A stretch of 64,000 bases of DNA from Vibrio sp. AND4 (GTDB lineage Bacteria > Pseudomonadota > Gammaproteobacteria > Enterobacterales > Vibrionaceae), in the NCBI RefSeq assembly GCF_000171815.1, contig NZ_ABGR01000002.1:1-64000 (forward strand), read 5' to 3'. The notes below the pieces were generated by a model. It did not search any database and was not told where the DNA came from. It saw nothing but the letters and a program-made list of their open reading frames with translations. The first letter of the stretch is position 1. Each line of letters begins with the position of its first letter. Both the position numbers and the translations under genes were made by a program. Shown in pieces: positions 53,924 to 63,292 of this stretch.

Positions 53924-55135
53924 ATGCAGTACAAACAAGAAGACTTAATCAAGATAGCTATCGCGGATGTTGGTGTTGGCATGTTCGTCACTGGCATCGA
54001 GAAGAACAAAGGTATCAACCTCGGGAATGCAGGCCGAGTTTCAAACGAGTTGGGTATCAAGAAACTGCATACGAGTGGAGTTAAGTATGTTTGGGTCAAT
54101 AAGAAACTTTCCGCACGACGATGTGTTTTTAAGCCTTTTAAAGATGAACATGATGTCTCCTTATCCGCTTCTGAAGTGACTATTTCACCCAAAATTCAAC
54201 GTGCTTTCCGTACTCGTGAGGTCCAGCATGAACGTGCCAAAAAGCTGATTTCGGAGGCTAAAGGTTTAGCACAGAAGCTCTTTAACCAAACGTTTGAAGG
54301 TAAATTCATCGAGGTTAACGAGATAGACTCGTGGGCTGACGACATGATAGAGAGCGTTTTTGTCGACTCTGATGCGTTCCAATGTGTCTCTGCATTGCGC
54401 CAAAAAGACAGTTATTTGCTTGAGCACTCGGTCAACGTAGCTTGCTTACTGGTTTCGTTCGGCAAGTACTTGGGGCTCGATAAAAAGATGCTCAAGCAGT
54501 TGGCGATTGGCGGTATCATTCATGATGTGGGTAAAATTAAAGTCGATGATGAGATTTTACACAAACCGGCACGTCTGACGTCGGAAGAGTTCGCGCACAT
54601 GAAACTGCATCAGGTATTTGCGGGTGAAATCATCCTAGGTATACAAGGCCTGAGTGATGTCAGCCGAGATGTGTGTTTGATGCACCACGAGAAACTTGAT
54701 GGTACCGGATATCCGAGCGGCTTATTTGGTGAACAGATTCCGTTACATGGAAGAATGAGCTGTATAGTCGATATTTACGATGCGTTGACTGCAGACCGTG
54801 TTTACAAACAAGGTATGAGCTCAGCAGAAGCGTTCAAAATTCTATTAAGTTTGACTCCCTTTCATCTAGATACGGATTTAGTTTACAAGTTTATTAATTG
54901 CATTGGTATATACCCAGTGGGTTCTATTGTGCAATTGAACGATGGAAGAGTTGGTATTGTATGGTCATCTAACGATTCTCAGCCACTGAAACCCATAGTG
55001 AAATGCTTTTACTCGCGCAGGTATGAGCGTTATATCGACGTCGTTATGGTGGATTTAAAGAACAGCTCATACTCGGTTGAAAAGGCAGTCGCGCCGTCAT
55101 CGTTAGAAATAGACCCAGGGCCTTTCTATGATTAA
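53924..55135 (+). CDS. HD-GYP phosphodiesterase with DUF3391
   Basis: 403 residues: an N-terminal DUF3391 (about 1-125) and an HD-GYP domain (about 145-325) that hydrolyses c-di-GMP to GMP. Metal ligands are in LEHSVNVA, GIIHDVGKIKVDDEIL and MKLHQVFAGE; the signature is MHHEKLDGTGYPSGL (about 247-261). A C-terminal strand-rich tail follows. Its start has no strong ribosome site. With the divergent EAL gene it gives this locus two c-di-GMP-lowering enzymes. Confidence 0.93.
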   Translation: MQYKQEDLIKIAIADVGVGMFVTGIEKNKGINLGNAGRVSNELGIKKLHTSGVKYVWVNKKLSARRCVFKPFKDEHDVSLSASEVTISPKIQRAFRTREVQHERAKKLISEAKGLAQKLFNQTFEGKFIEVNEIDSWADDMIESVFVDSDAFQCVSALRQKDSYLLEHSVNVACLLVSFGKYLGLDKKMLKQLAIGGIIHDVGKIKVDDEILHKPARLTSEEFAHMKLHQVFAGEIILGIQGLSDVSRDVCLMHHEKLDGTGYPSGLFGEQIPLHGRMSCIVDIYDALTADRVYKQGMSSAEAFKILLSLTPFHLDTDLVYKFINCIGIYPVGSIVQLNDGRVGIVWSSNDSQPLKPIVKCFYSRRYERYIDVVMVDLKNSSYSVEKAVAPSSLEIDPGPFYD

Positions 55136-55284
55136 CACACCGTCGCTGCTTTTTGAGTATTTTACTGATTGATTGCGTTGTTTGCGGTGTCGTCTTGCGG
55201 GTTTCAATTGATAGAAAACTCTAAGAAGCAAATAGCAGCGGATAAAGCTAAGTTTCTAAATAATAAACTAAATTAGAAAAATCT

Positions 55285-55301
55285 TATTTCCACAATGGAA
55301 A
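55285..55301. repeat. Palindrome upstream of yjjI
   Basis: Perfect 7-bp arms ATTTCCA / TGGAAAT with CAA between, about 120 bases before yjjI. A possible operator. It is not an FNR or CRP consensus. Confidence 0.5.
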
Positions 55302-55420
55302 TTGACGTTTTTGTTTTTTTCAATGGTGGCAAAGAGTCCTGATGCGTAAACTCCAACCTGTCCGTTCGAGGTATAGCCTCTAAAGTCTGTATTTGTTGTT
55401 TTTGTCCAGGAATATCTAAT

Positions 55421-56965
55421 ATGACTTCAAGCCTTTCTGAGCTTCAAAAGCGCTTCTTTACTATTGCAACAGATAGTAACTTGACTCCAAAACAGAAATC
55501 GAACTTTCTTGCTTTGGAAGCCGAGGCCGCTATCCCGTATATGGATGTCTCGGATGAGGTTGAACGAGCGATGCAGCATGGCGTTATCTGTGACATGTTT
55601 GAAGGTCATGCGCTATTTAAACCGCGGTATGTTTTGCCAGATTATGCAAAATTTCTTTCCCAAGGTTCTGAATACTTGGAGTTAGGCCCAGCAGAAGATT
55701 TTGACGATGCGATCAACATGCTGAGCATCATCTATCATCACGTACCTTCGGTAACCAATATACCGGTTTACTTGGGTAAACTTGATGATGTGTTAATGCC
55801 TTACGTCAATGATCTTACGGATGCTCAAATTTACAAAAAGCTGAAACACTTCTGGATTATGCTGGATCGCACATTGCCAGATGCGTTTATGCACGTGAAT
55901 ATAGGCCCAACGGATAACATCATTTGCCGTACGATTTTGAAAGTAGACGCCGAGCTTAAGCAGGTCGCACCAAACCTTACGTTTATGTATGACGAGTCGG
56001 TGACGCCAGATGATTTGCTTAAACGAGCAACACAGAACATCTGCGAATGTAGCAAACCACACATCGCGAACTACCAAATACACGTTAACGCTTATGATAG
56101 TGACCGCTTTGGTATCGTGAGCTGCTACAACTCTCTGCCATTAGCTGGCGGCTCAAACACGCTGGTGCGTATGAACCTCAAAGAAGTGGCAAACCGAGCA
56201 GAGTGCTGTGAAGATTTCTTCAATAATGTATTGCCGGAATATCATGGTTTGATGGTTGAGCTGATGGATGCTCGCACCTCACATTTGCATGAAAAGTCAG
56301 GCTTTTTTAAGAGCTTCTTAGCGCAAGAAGGCTTGATAGAGGAATCTCGTTTTGCGCCTATGTACGGCATTTTTGGCATGGCAGAAGCGGTTAACACACT
56401 TCTAGAGAAAGAGAGCAATGTCGGCTTCTACGGGCAAGATGCAGCAGCAAACGAGCTAGGTCAACAGATCTCCGCTAAATTGTCTGAATTGGTCGAGAGC
56501 ACGCCAGTGAAGTTTGGCCTGGAAGGCAGAGCGCTATTGCATGCACAAGGTGGTATCAGTCTTGATGTGGGTGTGACGCCTGGCGTTCGTATTCCTTACG
56601 GCAACGAACCCGATCCCGTGTCTTACGTTCAAGCAACCGCTGGCCATCACCAATACTATCGTGCTGGTATCAGCGATATTTTAACCATTGATGAAACCGT
56701 GAAATCGAACCCAGAGGCGATGTTCAATCTATGCAAAGGAGCGTTGAAGGCGGGTTACCGTGAGTTCACGGCAAACGTCGCGTCAAACGACTTGGTACGT
56801 GTAACTGGGTACATGGTTAAATTGTCTGATATCGTCAAATACGATACGGAAGGGTCACGCTCCAACACAACATTCTTAGGTGCGGAAGCGGCAAGGAATA
56901 CGGGCATTTTAGAGCGCTCACCACGTGTAGTGAGCCATGAAATGTCACCGATTTACGCTAAGTAA
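55421..56965 (+). CDS. yjjI: YjjI family glycyl-radical enzyme (DUF3029)
   Basis: 514 residues, the length of E. coli YjjI. The C-terminal glycyl-radical motif is LVRVTGYM with Gly at residue 463, and a candidate thiyl Cys lies in IVSCYNSLPLAGG (about 229). It belongs to the pyruvate formate-lyase superfamily in fold, but the substrate is unknown. It needs activation by the SAM enzyme encoded 19 bases downstream and is expected to work without oxygen. Confidence 0.92.
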   Translation: MTSSLSELQKRFFTIATDSNLTPKQKSNFLALEAEAAIPYMDVSDEVERAMQHGVICDMFEGHALFKPRYVLPDYAKFLSQGSEYLELGPAEDFDDAINMLSIIYHHVPSVTNIPVYLGKLDDVLMPYVNDLTDAQIYKKLKHFWIMLDRTLPDAFMHVNIGPTDNIICRTILKVDAELKQVAPNLTFMYDESVTPDDLLKRATQNICECSKPHIANYQIHVNAYDSDRFGIVSCYNSLPLAGGSNTLVRMNLKEVANRAECCEDFFNNVLPEYHGLMVELMDARTSHLHEKSGFFKSFLAQEGLIEESRFAPMYGIFGMAEAVNTLLEKESNVGFYGQDAAANELGQQISAKLSELVESTPVKFGLEGRALLHAQGGISLDVGVTPGVRIPYGNEPDPVSYVQATAGHHQYYRAGISDILTIDETVKSNPEAMFNLCKGALKAGYREFTANVASNDLVRVTGYMVKLSDIVKYDTEGSRSNTTFLGAEAARNTGILERSPRVVSHEMSPIYAK

Positions 56966-56984
56966 TTAGCGATGGAAAAATAAA

Positions 56985-57866
56985 ATGGCTAGACGATCGG
57001 AGCAGCCCTTAGCTAAGGTAACGCGTATCCTTCCGTTCTCTTGTGTTGATGGACCTGGAAACCGTCTAGTTATTTTTTTACAGGGTTGTAACTATCAGTG
57101 CATCAACTGCCACAATCCGCACACTATCAATCACTGCAATCATTGTGGTGATTGTGTGACTGAATGTCCGGCTAATGCATTGAAGTTTGACGAAAACAAC
57201 AACGTTGTTTGGCTTGAAAAGGAGTGCACCCACTGCGACCATTGTATAGAGATATGTCAGCACCAATCTAATCCAAAATTTACTGACTACTCTGTGGAAT
57301 CAATGCTCGATTTGATACGAAAGCAACGCTTTTTTATTAGCGGTGTGACGATATCCGGTGGGGAATCTACCTTACAGCTTCCTTTCATTATTGCTCTTTT
57401 TAGAGGGATCAAACAGGATAGTGAGTTGCGTCACCTTACTTGCTTTATCGACAGCAATGGGTCTTTATCAACGGCAGGTTGGGATAAAGTTTTGTCGTAC
57501 ATGGATGGTGCGATGATTGATCTTAAGTCTTGGCAAAGTGAAACCCACCACTGGTTAGTCGGGCGCGATAATCACCGGGTATTTCAAACAATTCAACACT
57601 TAGCGAAAGCCCAAAAATTGTACGAAGTACGTTTACTGCATATTCCGGGGAAAAGTGATTTAGATACGGAAGTCGCAGCGGTTGGGCGCTATCTGCAAGG
57701 GTTGCCAGAATCGGTTAATATTCGGTTAAACGCATTCCAACACCATGGCGTGATTGGCCAAGCTCTGAAATGGGAGAAATGTTCTCAGGATGAAATGGAG
57801 CGCTTCCACGCTCAATTACGCCAGTTTGTAAGCAGACCGATAACCATGCCATCGGCTTATTTGTGA
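56985..57866 (+). CDS. yjjW: YjjW glycyl-radical enzyme activase
   Basis: Radical-SAM activating enzyme of 293 residues. The SAM cluster motif is FLQGCNYQCINCHNP (CxxxCxxC), with CVDGPGNR upstream as in PflA. A ferredoxin-like insert carries two further 4Fe-4S motifs, CNHCGDCVTECP and CTHCDHCIEICQ. ISGGESTLQ is the GGE SAM-binding motif. It abstracts the hydrogen that makes the glycyl radical on YjjI; the two genes form an operon. Confidence 0.94.
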   Translation: MARRSEQPLAKVTRILPFSCVDGPGNRLVIFLQGCNYQCINCHNPHTINHCNHCGDCVTECPANALKFDENNNVVWLEKECTHCDHCIEICQHQSNPKFTDYSVESMLDLIRKQRFFISGVTISGGESTLQLPFIIALFRGIKQDSELRHLTCFIDSNGSLSTAGWDKVLSYMDGAMIDLKSWQSETHHWLVGRDNHRVFQTIQHLAKAQKLYEVRLLHIPGKSDLDTEVAAVGRYLQGLPESVNIRLNAFQHHGVIGQALKWEKCSQDEMERFHAQLRQFVSRPITMPSAYL

Positions 57867-57882
57867 CGCAGAAAAGATAATC

Positions 57883-58845
57883 TTAAAGGCTAGCTACCAC
57901 TGCCTGACGGTATTCTCCAGAGTTTTCACATGCTTTGAGTACCTGTTGCTGTAGCCACCTTAACGCGGGATCGTTCAGACTCGATTTATTCCAAACCAAG
58001 CTGTATGCCACTTGTCCATATTCGAATGGCAAATGCTTCTCTATTAAACCTTTCGCTTGTAGTGCCATTTGTGCCCAAAGTTTTGAGCAGGTGAACAGAT
58101 AATCGGAGTGATGGCACATCACTGCAGCAGAGCCGAAATCTGCCACGTGCATTGCGACATTGCGCTTGGCGTAATGCTGGGTTAAATTTTGCTCAAAATA
58201 AGGCTGAGATAAGCCTTTATCGTGAATTCCAATGTGTCTTGCATCCAAGTAGTTTTCTACTGAAAGTTCTTCCTCTGCCAATGGGTTATTGGTGCCCATT
58301 AAACAAATCATCTCATCTTCTAAAATCGTCCGCCATACCAAGTCTTTGCTGTCGGTTGGGGGCTGGCTGATGTCATGAGGCAGAATCATCAGGTCTACTT
58401 GTCCGCGGATGAGAGAGTCGAAGCACATTTGTTCTTTCGCATAGATGTTCAATTGTGCTCGATTACCCATCTGTTTGGATAGATTTTTCAGCATAGGAGC
58501 GAAGATCTCAAAGGTGCTTTCACGCATCGTTAAGGAAAAGCGGCCTTCATAACTGCTTGGATTAAAGGTTCCTTGGTAAAGCAATCCATTCATGCTGGAG
58601 AGAATGCCGTGCACCGAAGGGCCAATGTTCAAAGCAAACGGAGTTGGGGCCAAACGAGAACCATCGCGGTAAAAAAGGTCGTCTTTCAGAATGTCGCGCA
58701 ATTGGCTTAGTGTTTTACTCACGCTGGAAGGCGTCACGCAGAGTTGCTCCGCGGCTTGAGTCACGCTGTGTGTTGTGAGCAGCATGTGCAGTACCGTCAG
58801 GTGTTTGAGGCTAATGCGTGAAAGTGTTATGTGATCCATTCGCAA
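57883..58845 (-). CDS. LysR family transcriptional regulator
   Basis: 320 residues: N-terminal winged HTH (about 8-68, with SVTQAAEQLCVTPSSVSKTL and SQLRDILKDDLFYRDGSRLA) and a substrate-binding domain. It converges on yjjW and is divergent from an SDR-like gene, its most probable target together with the alcohol dehydrogenase. Effector unknown. The gap contains T-N11-A-like sequences, which are too common to assign. Confidence 0.93.
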   Translation of the reverse strand: MRMDHITLSRISLKHLTVLHMLLTTHSVTQAAEQLCVTPSSVSKTLSQLRDILKDDLFYRDGSRLAPTPFALNIGPSVHGILSSMNGLLYQGTFNPSSYEGRFSLTMRESTFEIFAPMLKNLSKQMGNRAQLNIYAKEQMCFDSLIRGQVDLMILPHDISQPPTDSKDLVWRTILEDEMICLMGTNNPLAEEELSVENYLDARHIGIHDKGLSQPYFEQNLTQHYAKRNVAMHVADFGSAAVMCHHSDYLFTCSKLWAQMALQAKGLIEKHLPFEYGQVAYSLVWNKSSLNDPALRWLQQQVLKACENSGEYRQAVVASL

Positions 58846-59213
58846 GACTAATTTGTGTCATTTTTTCCAGTATATCAGCATGTAACAATTTTTTACTATT
58901 GTAAAAGATCAGAAAATTCCGAGTTTCTTTTCGTTTTTTATCTTAGCAATTTCCCCATGAAATATTGCTGACAAATGCTGAGAGATTCAGTATCGCGGGT
59001 TGGTTTCGTATTAACGGTGGAAAAGACAATCAGCTTGATATTGCGCACTGAGTGCAAGTGCGGCTAATGCGCTGAGAGAAACTTTAAACTTGATTAACTT
59101 TGAGCTACTTATTGATTTTGAAAGATTTCCTTTTGTTTCATTGACTTTTTCCGGAAATTGCACAAATAGTTATTCAAACAATATCCTAATTAGGTGTGTG
59201 GTAAAGGTAATTT
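58846..59213. promoter_or_regulatory. Divergent region between LysR and SDR genes
   Basis: About 370 bases. An imperfect palindromic stretch TGTAACAATTTTTTACTATT followed by GTAAAA (near 58881-58907) lies near the LysR start and could be its operator. No gene seen. Confidence 0.4.
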
Positions 59214-59846
59214 ATGAAAAGAGTCGTAGTGTGGGGTGCAAGTAGTGGCTTAGGTTTGGCAATTGCAAGGCATTTTGCGGGGAAAGGTACGGAAGTTGTC
59301 GGTGTCGCCAGAGAGCTCGACAAAAGCCCAGAATTAAAGCTGATTTGTCAGTCTACATTTGGTTGTGATGCAACAAAAGCATCTGAGGTAAACGCAGTTG
59401 TCGAACAGTTAGATAACGATGATATTGTTATTAGCACGATGGGCAGTTTTCGAGCAGATATCCCGGTTGATTATTTGGGCCATCGCCATTTGATTGATGC
59501 CCTGTGTCAGGCATCAATCCAGCGTTTTGTGCTGGTGACGTCTCTTGGCTGTTGTGATAGTTGGAAATACCTTTCAGAACGGTCAAAAACTGGTTTTGGT
59601 AGTGCAGTGCGTGAGAAGTCATTGGCTGAAGCCTGGTTACAAACTAGTGACTTGGACTACACCATTATTCGCCCTGGTGGCTTGAAAGATGGTGAGGCGA
59701 CGGGGACTGGTGTATTGGTTGAGCCACAAGAAGTGCACGGTTTAATATACCGTCAAGAAGTTGCCCGCTTGATTTTTGAAATGTTAGAAAACAGCGAAGG
59801 TAGCGGCGAAATTTTTCACTCTATCGACCCAGAGCTAACCTACTAA
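59214..59846 (+). CDS. NAD(P)-binding SDR-like protein
   Basis: 210 residues with a Rossmann motif VVVWGASSGLGLAIARHFAG near the N-terminus. The chain lacks the YxxxK catalytic pair of classical dehydrogenases at the expected place and instead matches the atypical NAD(P)H-binding (NmrA/SDR_a5) group: LVTSLGCCDSW, then YTIIRPGGLKDGEATG. It may be a flavin reductase-like enzyme or a redox sensor. Followed at 67 bases by an alcohol dehydrogenase gene. Confidence 0.85.
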   Translation: MKRVVVWGASSGLGLAIARHFAGKGTEVVGVARELDKSPELKLICQSTFGCDATKASEVNAVVEQLDNDDIVISTMGSFRADIPVDYLGHRHLIDALCQASIQRFVLVTSLGCCDSWKYLSERSKTGFGSAVREKSLAEAWLQTSDLDYTIIRPGGLKDGEATGTGVLVEPQEVHGLIYRQEVARLIFEMLENSEGSGEIFHSIDPELTY

Positions 59847-59913
59847 ACGTGATTCTTTACCCTTCTAAGTTCGAGTTGGCGAGAAAAGTATCTAGAATAC
59901 TAAATAAAAAGGA

Positions 59914-61131
59914 ATGAGTATGTTGAAGCACCGACTTTACCGTACCTACACCAATGGACTAAAAGTGGCGGCTTACGTTCTCCCTTTTCCTAAGCCGACG
60001 CTATTTTCAGGACCTGGCAGTCTCGATGAATTGACGGAAGCGATCGCCGATCTTAACTTCAAAAAGCTGCTCCTTGTAACCGACGAAGGGTTAGTAAAAA
60101 TAGGCGTTGCCCGGCAAGTGTTGGAAAGTGCAAATGCCAAAGGTCTGAATGTTGTATTGTTCTCTGAGGTAAAACCAGACCCAACATATGATCAAGTCGA
60201 GAGTGGCTTGACTGCGTATTTCGAGTCTGGGTGCGACGCGATCTTGGCACTTGGCGGTGGTTCGTCTATTGATTGTGCCAAAGTTATCGCAGCCAGAGTG
60301 ACCAATAGAAAATCGATCAAAAGAATGGCAGGTTTATTTCGCGTGTGGCGAACACCTGCACCTCTATTCGTGATTCCGACGACATCTGGCACTGGGTCAG
60401 AAGTGACGATTGCAGCTGTTGTTTCCGAGCCTGGTACTCATCTAAAAACACCACTCATTGATCCTAAATTAGTGCCTTTAATGGCAGCACTAGATGCAAA
60501 CCTACTCATCGACTTACCCGCAAAGATCACCGCAGACACAGGCATAGATGCATTAACCCATGCAATAGAAGCTTACATCTCTCGTAACGCGACAAAGGAA
60601 ACCAAAGTGTATTCTCTTGCTGCCATTAAACTTATATTTCAATACCTGCCTCTTGCTGTCAAAGAGGGGAGTGGCATTGAACCAAGGCAAAAAATGGCGA
60701 TGGCGTCTTACTACGCGGGTTTAGCTTTTACCAAAGCGAGTCTCGGCTATGTACATGCATTTGCGCACAGTTTGGGATCTAAGTATGGCTTACCTCATGG
60801 AATGGCAAACGGTCTTGCTTTGCTCCCTGTCCTTCGGTTTTCTTTATCTGAAATTACACCACATTTAACCGCCATCAGTGAAAATCTAGAAGGAATACAA
60901 GGCGAAGGTAAACCCGATGCAGAAAGCTTTCTCGATAAATTGGAAGGTTTGCTCAACGCGATAGGAGTTGAACAAACGTCAACACTTTTGCAATCAGAAG
61001 ACACGGACGAGTTGGTACATTTGATCTTGAAAGAAGCTCATTGGAACTATCCTGTCCCTAAATTCATGAGTGAAGAGGAATGTGCTCGGTTACTGGGCGT
61101 GATTGGGGGGAGGGAATGTTGTAAATTATAG
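59914..61131 (+). CDS. Iron-containing (group III) alcohol dehydrogenase
   Basis: 405 residues. NAD-binding GGGSSIDCAK (about 110) and TTSGTGSEVT (about 153); metal ligands Asp and His in ADTGIDALTHAIEAY (about 208-222), His in YVHAFAHSLGS (about 280) and LPHGMANGLAL (about 294). It oxidises a primary alcohol or reduces an aldehyde with NAD(H); the substrate is unknown. The stop codon lies inside a TyrR box for the next gene. Confidence 0.93.
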   Translation: MSMLKHRLYRTYTNGLKVAAYVLPFPKPTLFSGPGSLDELTEAIADLNFKKLLLVTDEGLVKIGVARQVLESANAKGLNVVLFSEVKPDPTYDQVESGLTAYFESGCDAILALGGGSSIDCAKVIAARVTNRKSIKRMAGLFRVWRTPAPLFVIPTTSGTGSEVTIAAVVSEPGTHLKTPLIDPKLVPLMAALDANLLIDLPAKITADTGIDALTHAIEAYISRNATKETKVYSLAAIKLIFQYLPLAVKEGSGIEPRQKMAMASYYAGLAFTKASLGYVHAFAHSLGSKYGLPHGMANGLALLPVLRFSLSEITPHLTAISENLEGIQGEGKPDAESFLDKLEGLLNAIGVEQTSTLLQSEDTDELVHLILKEAHWNYPVPKFMSEEECARLLGVIGGRECCKL

Positions 61132-61137
61132 TTTACA
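61120..61137. promoter_or_regulatory. Perfect TyrR box upstream of tyrP
   Basis: TGTAAA-TTATAG-TTTACA fits the TyrR strong-box consensus TGTAAA-N6-TTTACA without mismatch. It overlaps the ADH stop codon. A weaker partner (TGGATT-N6-CTTACA) lies at 61142-61159, its centre 22 bp away, a strong/weak pair like that at E. coli tyrP. TyrR is encoded at 28469-30013. Confidence 0.85.
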
Positions 61138-61283
61138 GTCATGGATTCTAAACCTTACACTTAGCTTGATCTTAATCGGTGAATGCTACAGAATCACCAG
61201 TGCACGACATTTAGTATCAGCTTGGTATGCAGTCAACCATTTTGATGCCGATAATTCTACTAATCCGTAAAGATAAATATACA

Positions 61284-62489
61284 ATGAATAAATCTAAAGT
61301 ATTTGGTAGTACTCTCATTATTGCTGGAACCACGGTTGGTGCCGGCATGTTGGCACTGCCTATTGCCTCTGCTGGTATTGGTTTTGCGACATCTCTTATC
61401 ATCATGTTGGGGTTATGGGCATTAATGGCCTTTACTGCGTTGTTAATGCTAGAGCTTCATCAATATGCGGACAGCAGTGCCACCCTCCATACTCTGGCGA
61501 AACAAATTCTCGGGCAGAAGGGTAAATGGGTCGCAAGTTTTGCGATGTTATTTTTGTTCTACTCATTGTGTGCGGCTTACATTGCGGGTGGTGGTGCTCA
61601 GTTTGGTGAGCGTTTAACAGAGTGGTTTGGTCTGGATGTGTCAGGTTCAACGTCAACCATTATCTTTACCCTTATCGTGACAATGGTGGTGGCAGTGGGT
61701 ACTGCTACCGTAGATAAGGTAAATCGCGTTCTATTTGGTCTAAAGATGGTGACCATGATTGCAGTGTTGTCGTTCCTAGCTCCAAATGTCACGGAATCGT
61801 ACTTATTGAGCATGCCAATCGAGCAGGGCCTTATCGTTGCGGCGATTCCAGTCATCTTTACCTCATTTGGCTTCCACGGCAGTATTCCGGCGATCGTCAA
61901 CTATCTGGATGGTGATACTTCGTCTTTACGTAAAGCAATCATTATCGGCTCGATGATTCCATTAGTGATTTACATTTTATGGCAAATCGTGACCCTTGGT
62001 GTTGTAAGTCAACAAACCTTGATTGATAACGGCGGTTTGAGTGCCTTGATTGGTCAACTGTCTCAAACGGTGCACCAATCAAACCTTGGTGGTGTCGTGG
62101 GTATATTTGCTGATCTTGCGCTTCTTACGTCTTTCCTGGGTGTGAGTTTGGGGCTGTTTGAGTTCCTAGGCGACACGATCAAAGGTAATAGCGAAAAGCC
62201 AAATCGATTAGTAGCAGCAGTGATCACTTTTGTACCACCGTTAGGTTTTGCATTGTTTTACCCACAAGGCTTTATTATTGCGCTGGGTTATGCCGCGATT
62301 GCTTTGGCTATTCTCGCGATATTTCTACCACTAGTGATGGTGATTAAGGTGCGTCGTTCTGATGAGTTTACTGGCGAATACCGTGTCGCGGGCGGTCATG
62401 GGGCTCTGTTAGTTACGGGCGTCGCAGGCACAGGTATTGTTATGGTGCAACTACTCATTACTTTGGGTGTGCTTCCTCCGTTGGGATAA
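61284..62489 (+). CDS. tyrP: Tyrosine-specific permease TyrP
   Basis: Inner-membrane H+/aromatic amino acid symporter of the HAAAP family. 401 residues from the ATG at 61284 (MNKSKVFGSTLIIAGTTVGA), eleven helices; this opening matches TyrP/Mtr/TnaB. Further family blocks: IPVIFTSFGFHGSIPAIVNY and SFLGVSLGLFEFLGDTIKG. The upstream TyrR box supports tyrosine rather than tryptophan transport and predicts repression by tyrosine. The frame is open to 61227 but that start has no ribosome site. Confidence 0.92.
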   Translation: MNKSKVFGSTLIIAGTTVGAGMLALPIASAGIGFATSLIIMLGLWALMAFTALLMLELHQYADSSATLHTLAKQILGQKGKWVASFAMLFLFYSLCAAYIAGGGAQFGERLTEWFGLDVSGSTSTIIFTLIVTMVVAVGTATVDKVNRVLFGLKMVTMIAVLSFLAPNVTESYLLSMPIEQGLIVAAIPVIFTSFGFHGSIPAIVNYLDGDTSSLRKAIIIGSMIPLVIYILWQIVTLGVVSQQTLIDNGGLSALIGQLSQTVHQSNLGGVVGIFADLALLTSFLGVSLGLFEFLGDTIKGNSEKPNRLVAAVITFVPPLGFALFYPQGFIIALGYAAIALAILAIFLPLVMVIKVRRSDEFTGEYRVAGGHGALLVTGVAGTGIVMVQLLITLGVLPPLG

Positions 62490-62522
62490 TCGCAAACCGG
62501 ATTGATATCTTGGTATGTTTAT

Positions 62523-62556
62523 GAAGCCAGTGCGAAGTTCAGCACTGGCTTTTTTG
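62523..62556 (+). terminator. Terminator after tyrP
   Basis: Stem AAGCCAGTGC / GCACTGGCTT with T6. Confidence 0.9.
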
Positions 62557-62864
62557 ATCTAGGTTTAATTATCGTAGTGTTTACGATGAAAATTTTAGCG
62601 AAAAAATGATTTATTTCCTTAACTTATGTCGTGGTGTGTAGATAGTTTAAATGCAAAAAAGTTGCCCTACTCACATCAAATACGCTGACCTTCATGCGCT
62701 TTTCATCTGGTTTGAGCATATTGAGGTGTGGTGCAGCGAAATGAGTTTCTATTCGTAAAACCGCTCTATGCGTAAACCGTGAAGTGAATCAAATCGAAAT
62801 ATTGACGAGGAGGTCGGAATAAACAATACTGTACATGTATACAGTTACTGGTTGGAGGTGAAGT
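62557..62864. other. Spacer before the LexA-controlled small gene
   Basis: About 310 bases with no gene. Contains the LexA box listed separately at its right end. Confidence 0.5.
62830..62845. promoter_or_regulatory. LexA (SOS) box
   Basis: CTGT-ACATGTAT-ACAG, the full CTGT-N8-ACAG palindrome, with flanking TA on the left. It lies 20 bases before the start of the 71-residue gene, where LexA would repress it and DNA damage would induce it. Confidence 0.85.
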
Positions 62865-63080
62865 ATGTTGTGGGAAACCTTAGAAAGAGTAAACCGCTTA
62901 CGCCAACAAGCACTTGCGAATGCTGAGTTCGTAGAGTCTGCAAAAGAACATGAAGAAGCTTTGCATGACCAAGAGTGTCACTATCAATCAAGAAAACGGT
63001 CAGCCAAGGACAAACACAGCACGAAATCATTGGCCGATATCTATAAACAAGTGGAGTTTGGCGCCGACGCTCGTCATTAA
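62865..63080 (+). CDS. SOS-regulated small protein of unknown function
   Basis: 71 residues, highly charged and mostly helical (MLWETLERVNRLRQQALANA, then AKEHEEALHDQECHYQSRKR), predicted coiled coil, no membrane helix. A GGAGG site six bases before the ATG makes translation efficient. The LexA box 20 bases upstream puts it in the SOS regulon. I recognise no homologue. SOS small proteins include division inhibitors and toxins, but nothing in the sequence says which. Confidence 0.75.
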   Translation: MLWETLERVNRLRQQALANAEFVESAKEHEEALHDQECHYQSRKRSAKDKHSTKSLADIYKQVEFGADARH

Positions 63081-63255
63081 TCCATTCAGGTACGCTGCGG
63101 CTATTACCTAATTTTTCTCACCGCCGCAGATTGTATATCTGGACTCATAACACTGAAAATCTTGCTAATAAAACGACTAATTAATGATTTACCTATCAAT
63201 AATCCAAATAAAATTATCTTTACGTAACAATGTTATAATGATTGGTCTCTAAAGC

Positions 63256-63292
63256 ACAAAAAGTCCCCCGTACTAATTATGGGGGACTTTTT
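63256..63292. terminator. Bidirectional terminator
   Basis: Stem AAAAGTCCCCC / GGGGGACTTTT flanked by A- and T-runs; ends the minus-strand gene and perhaps the SOS gene. Confidence 0.9.
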
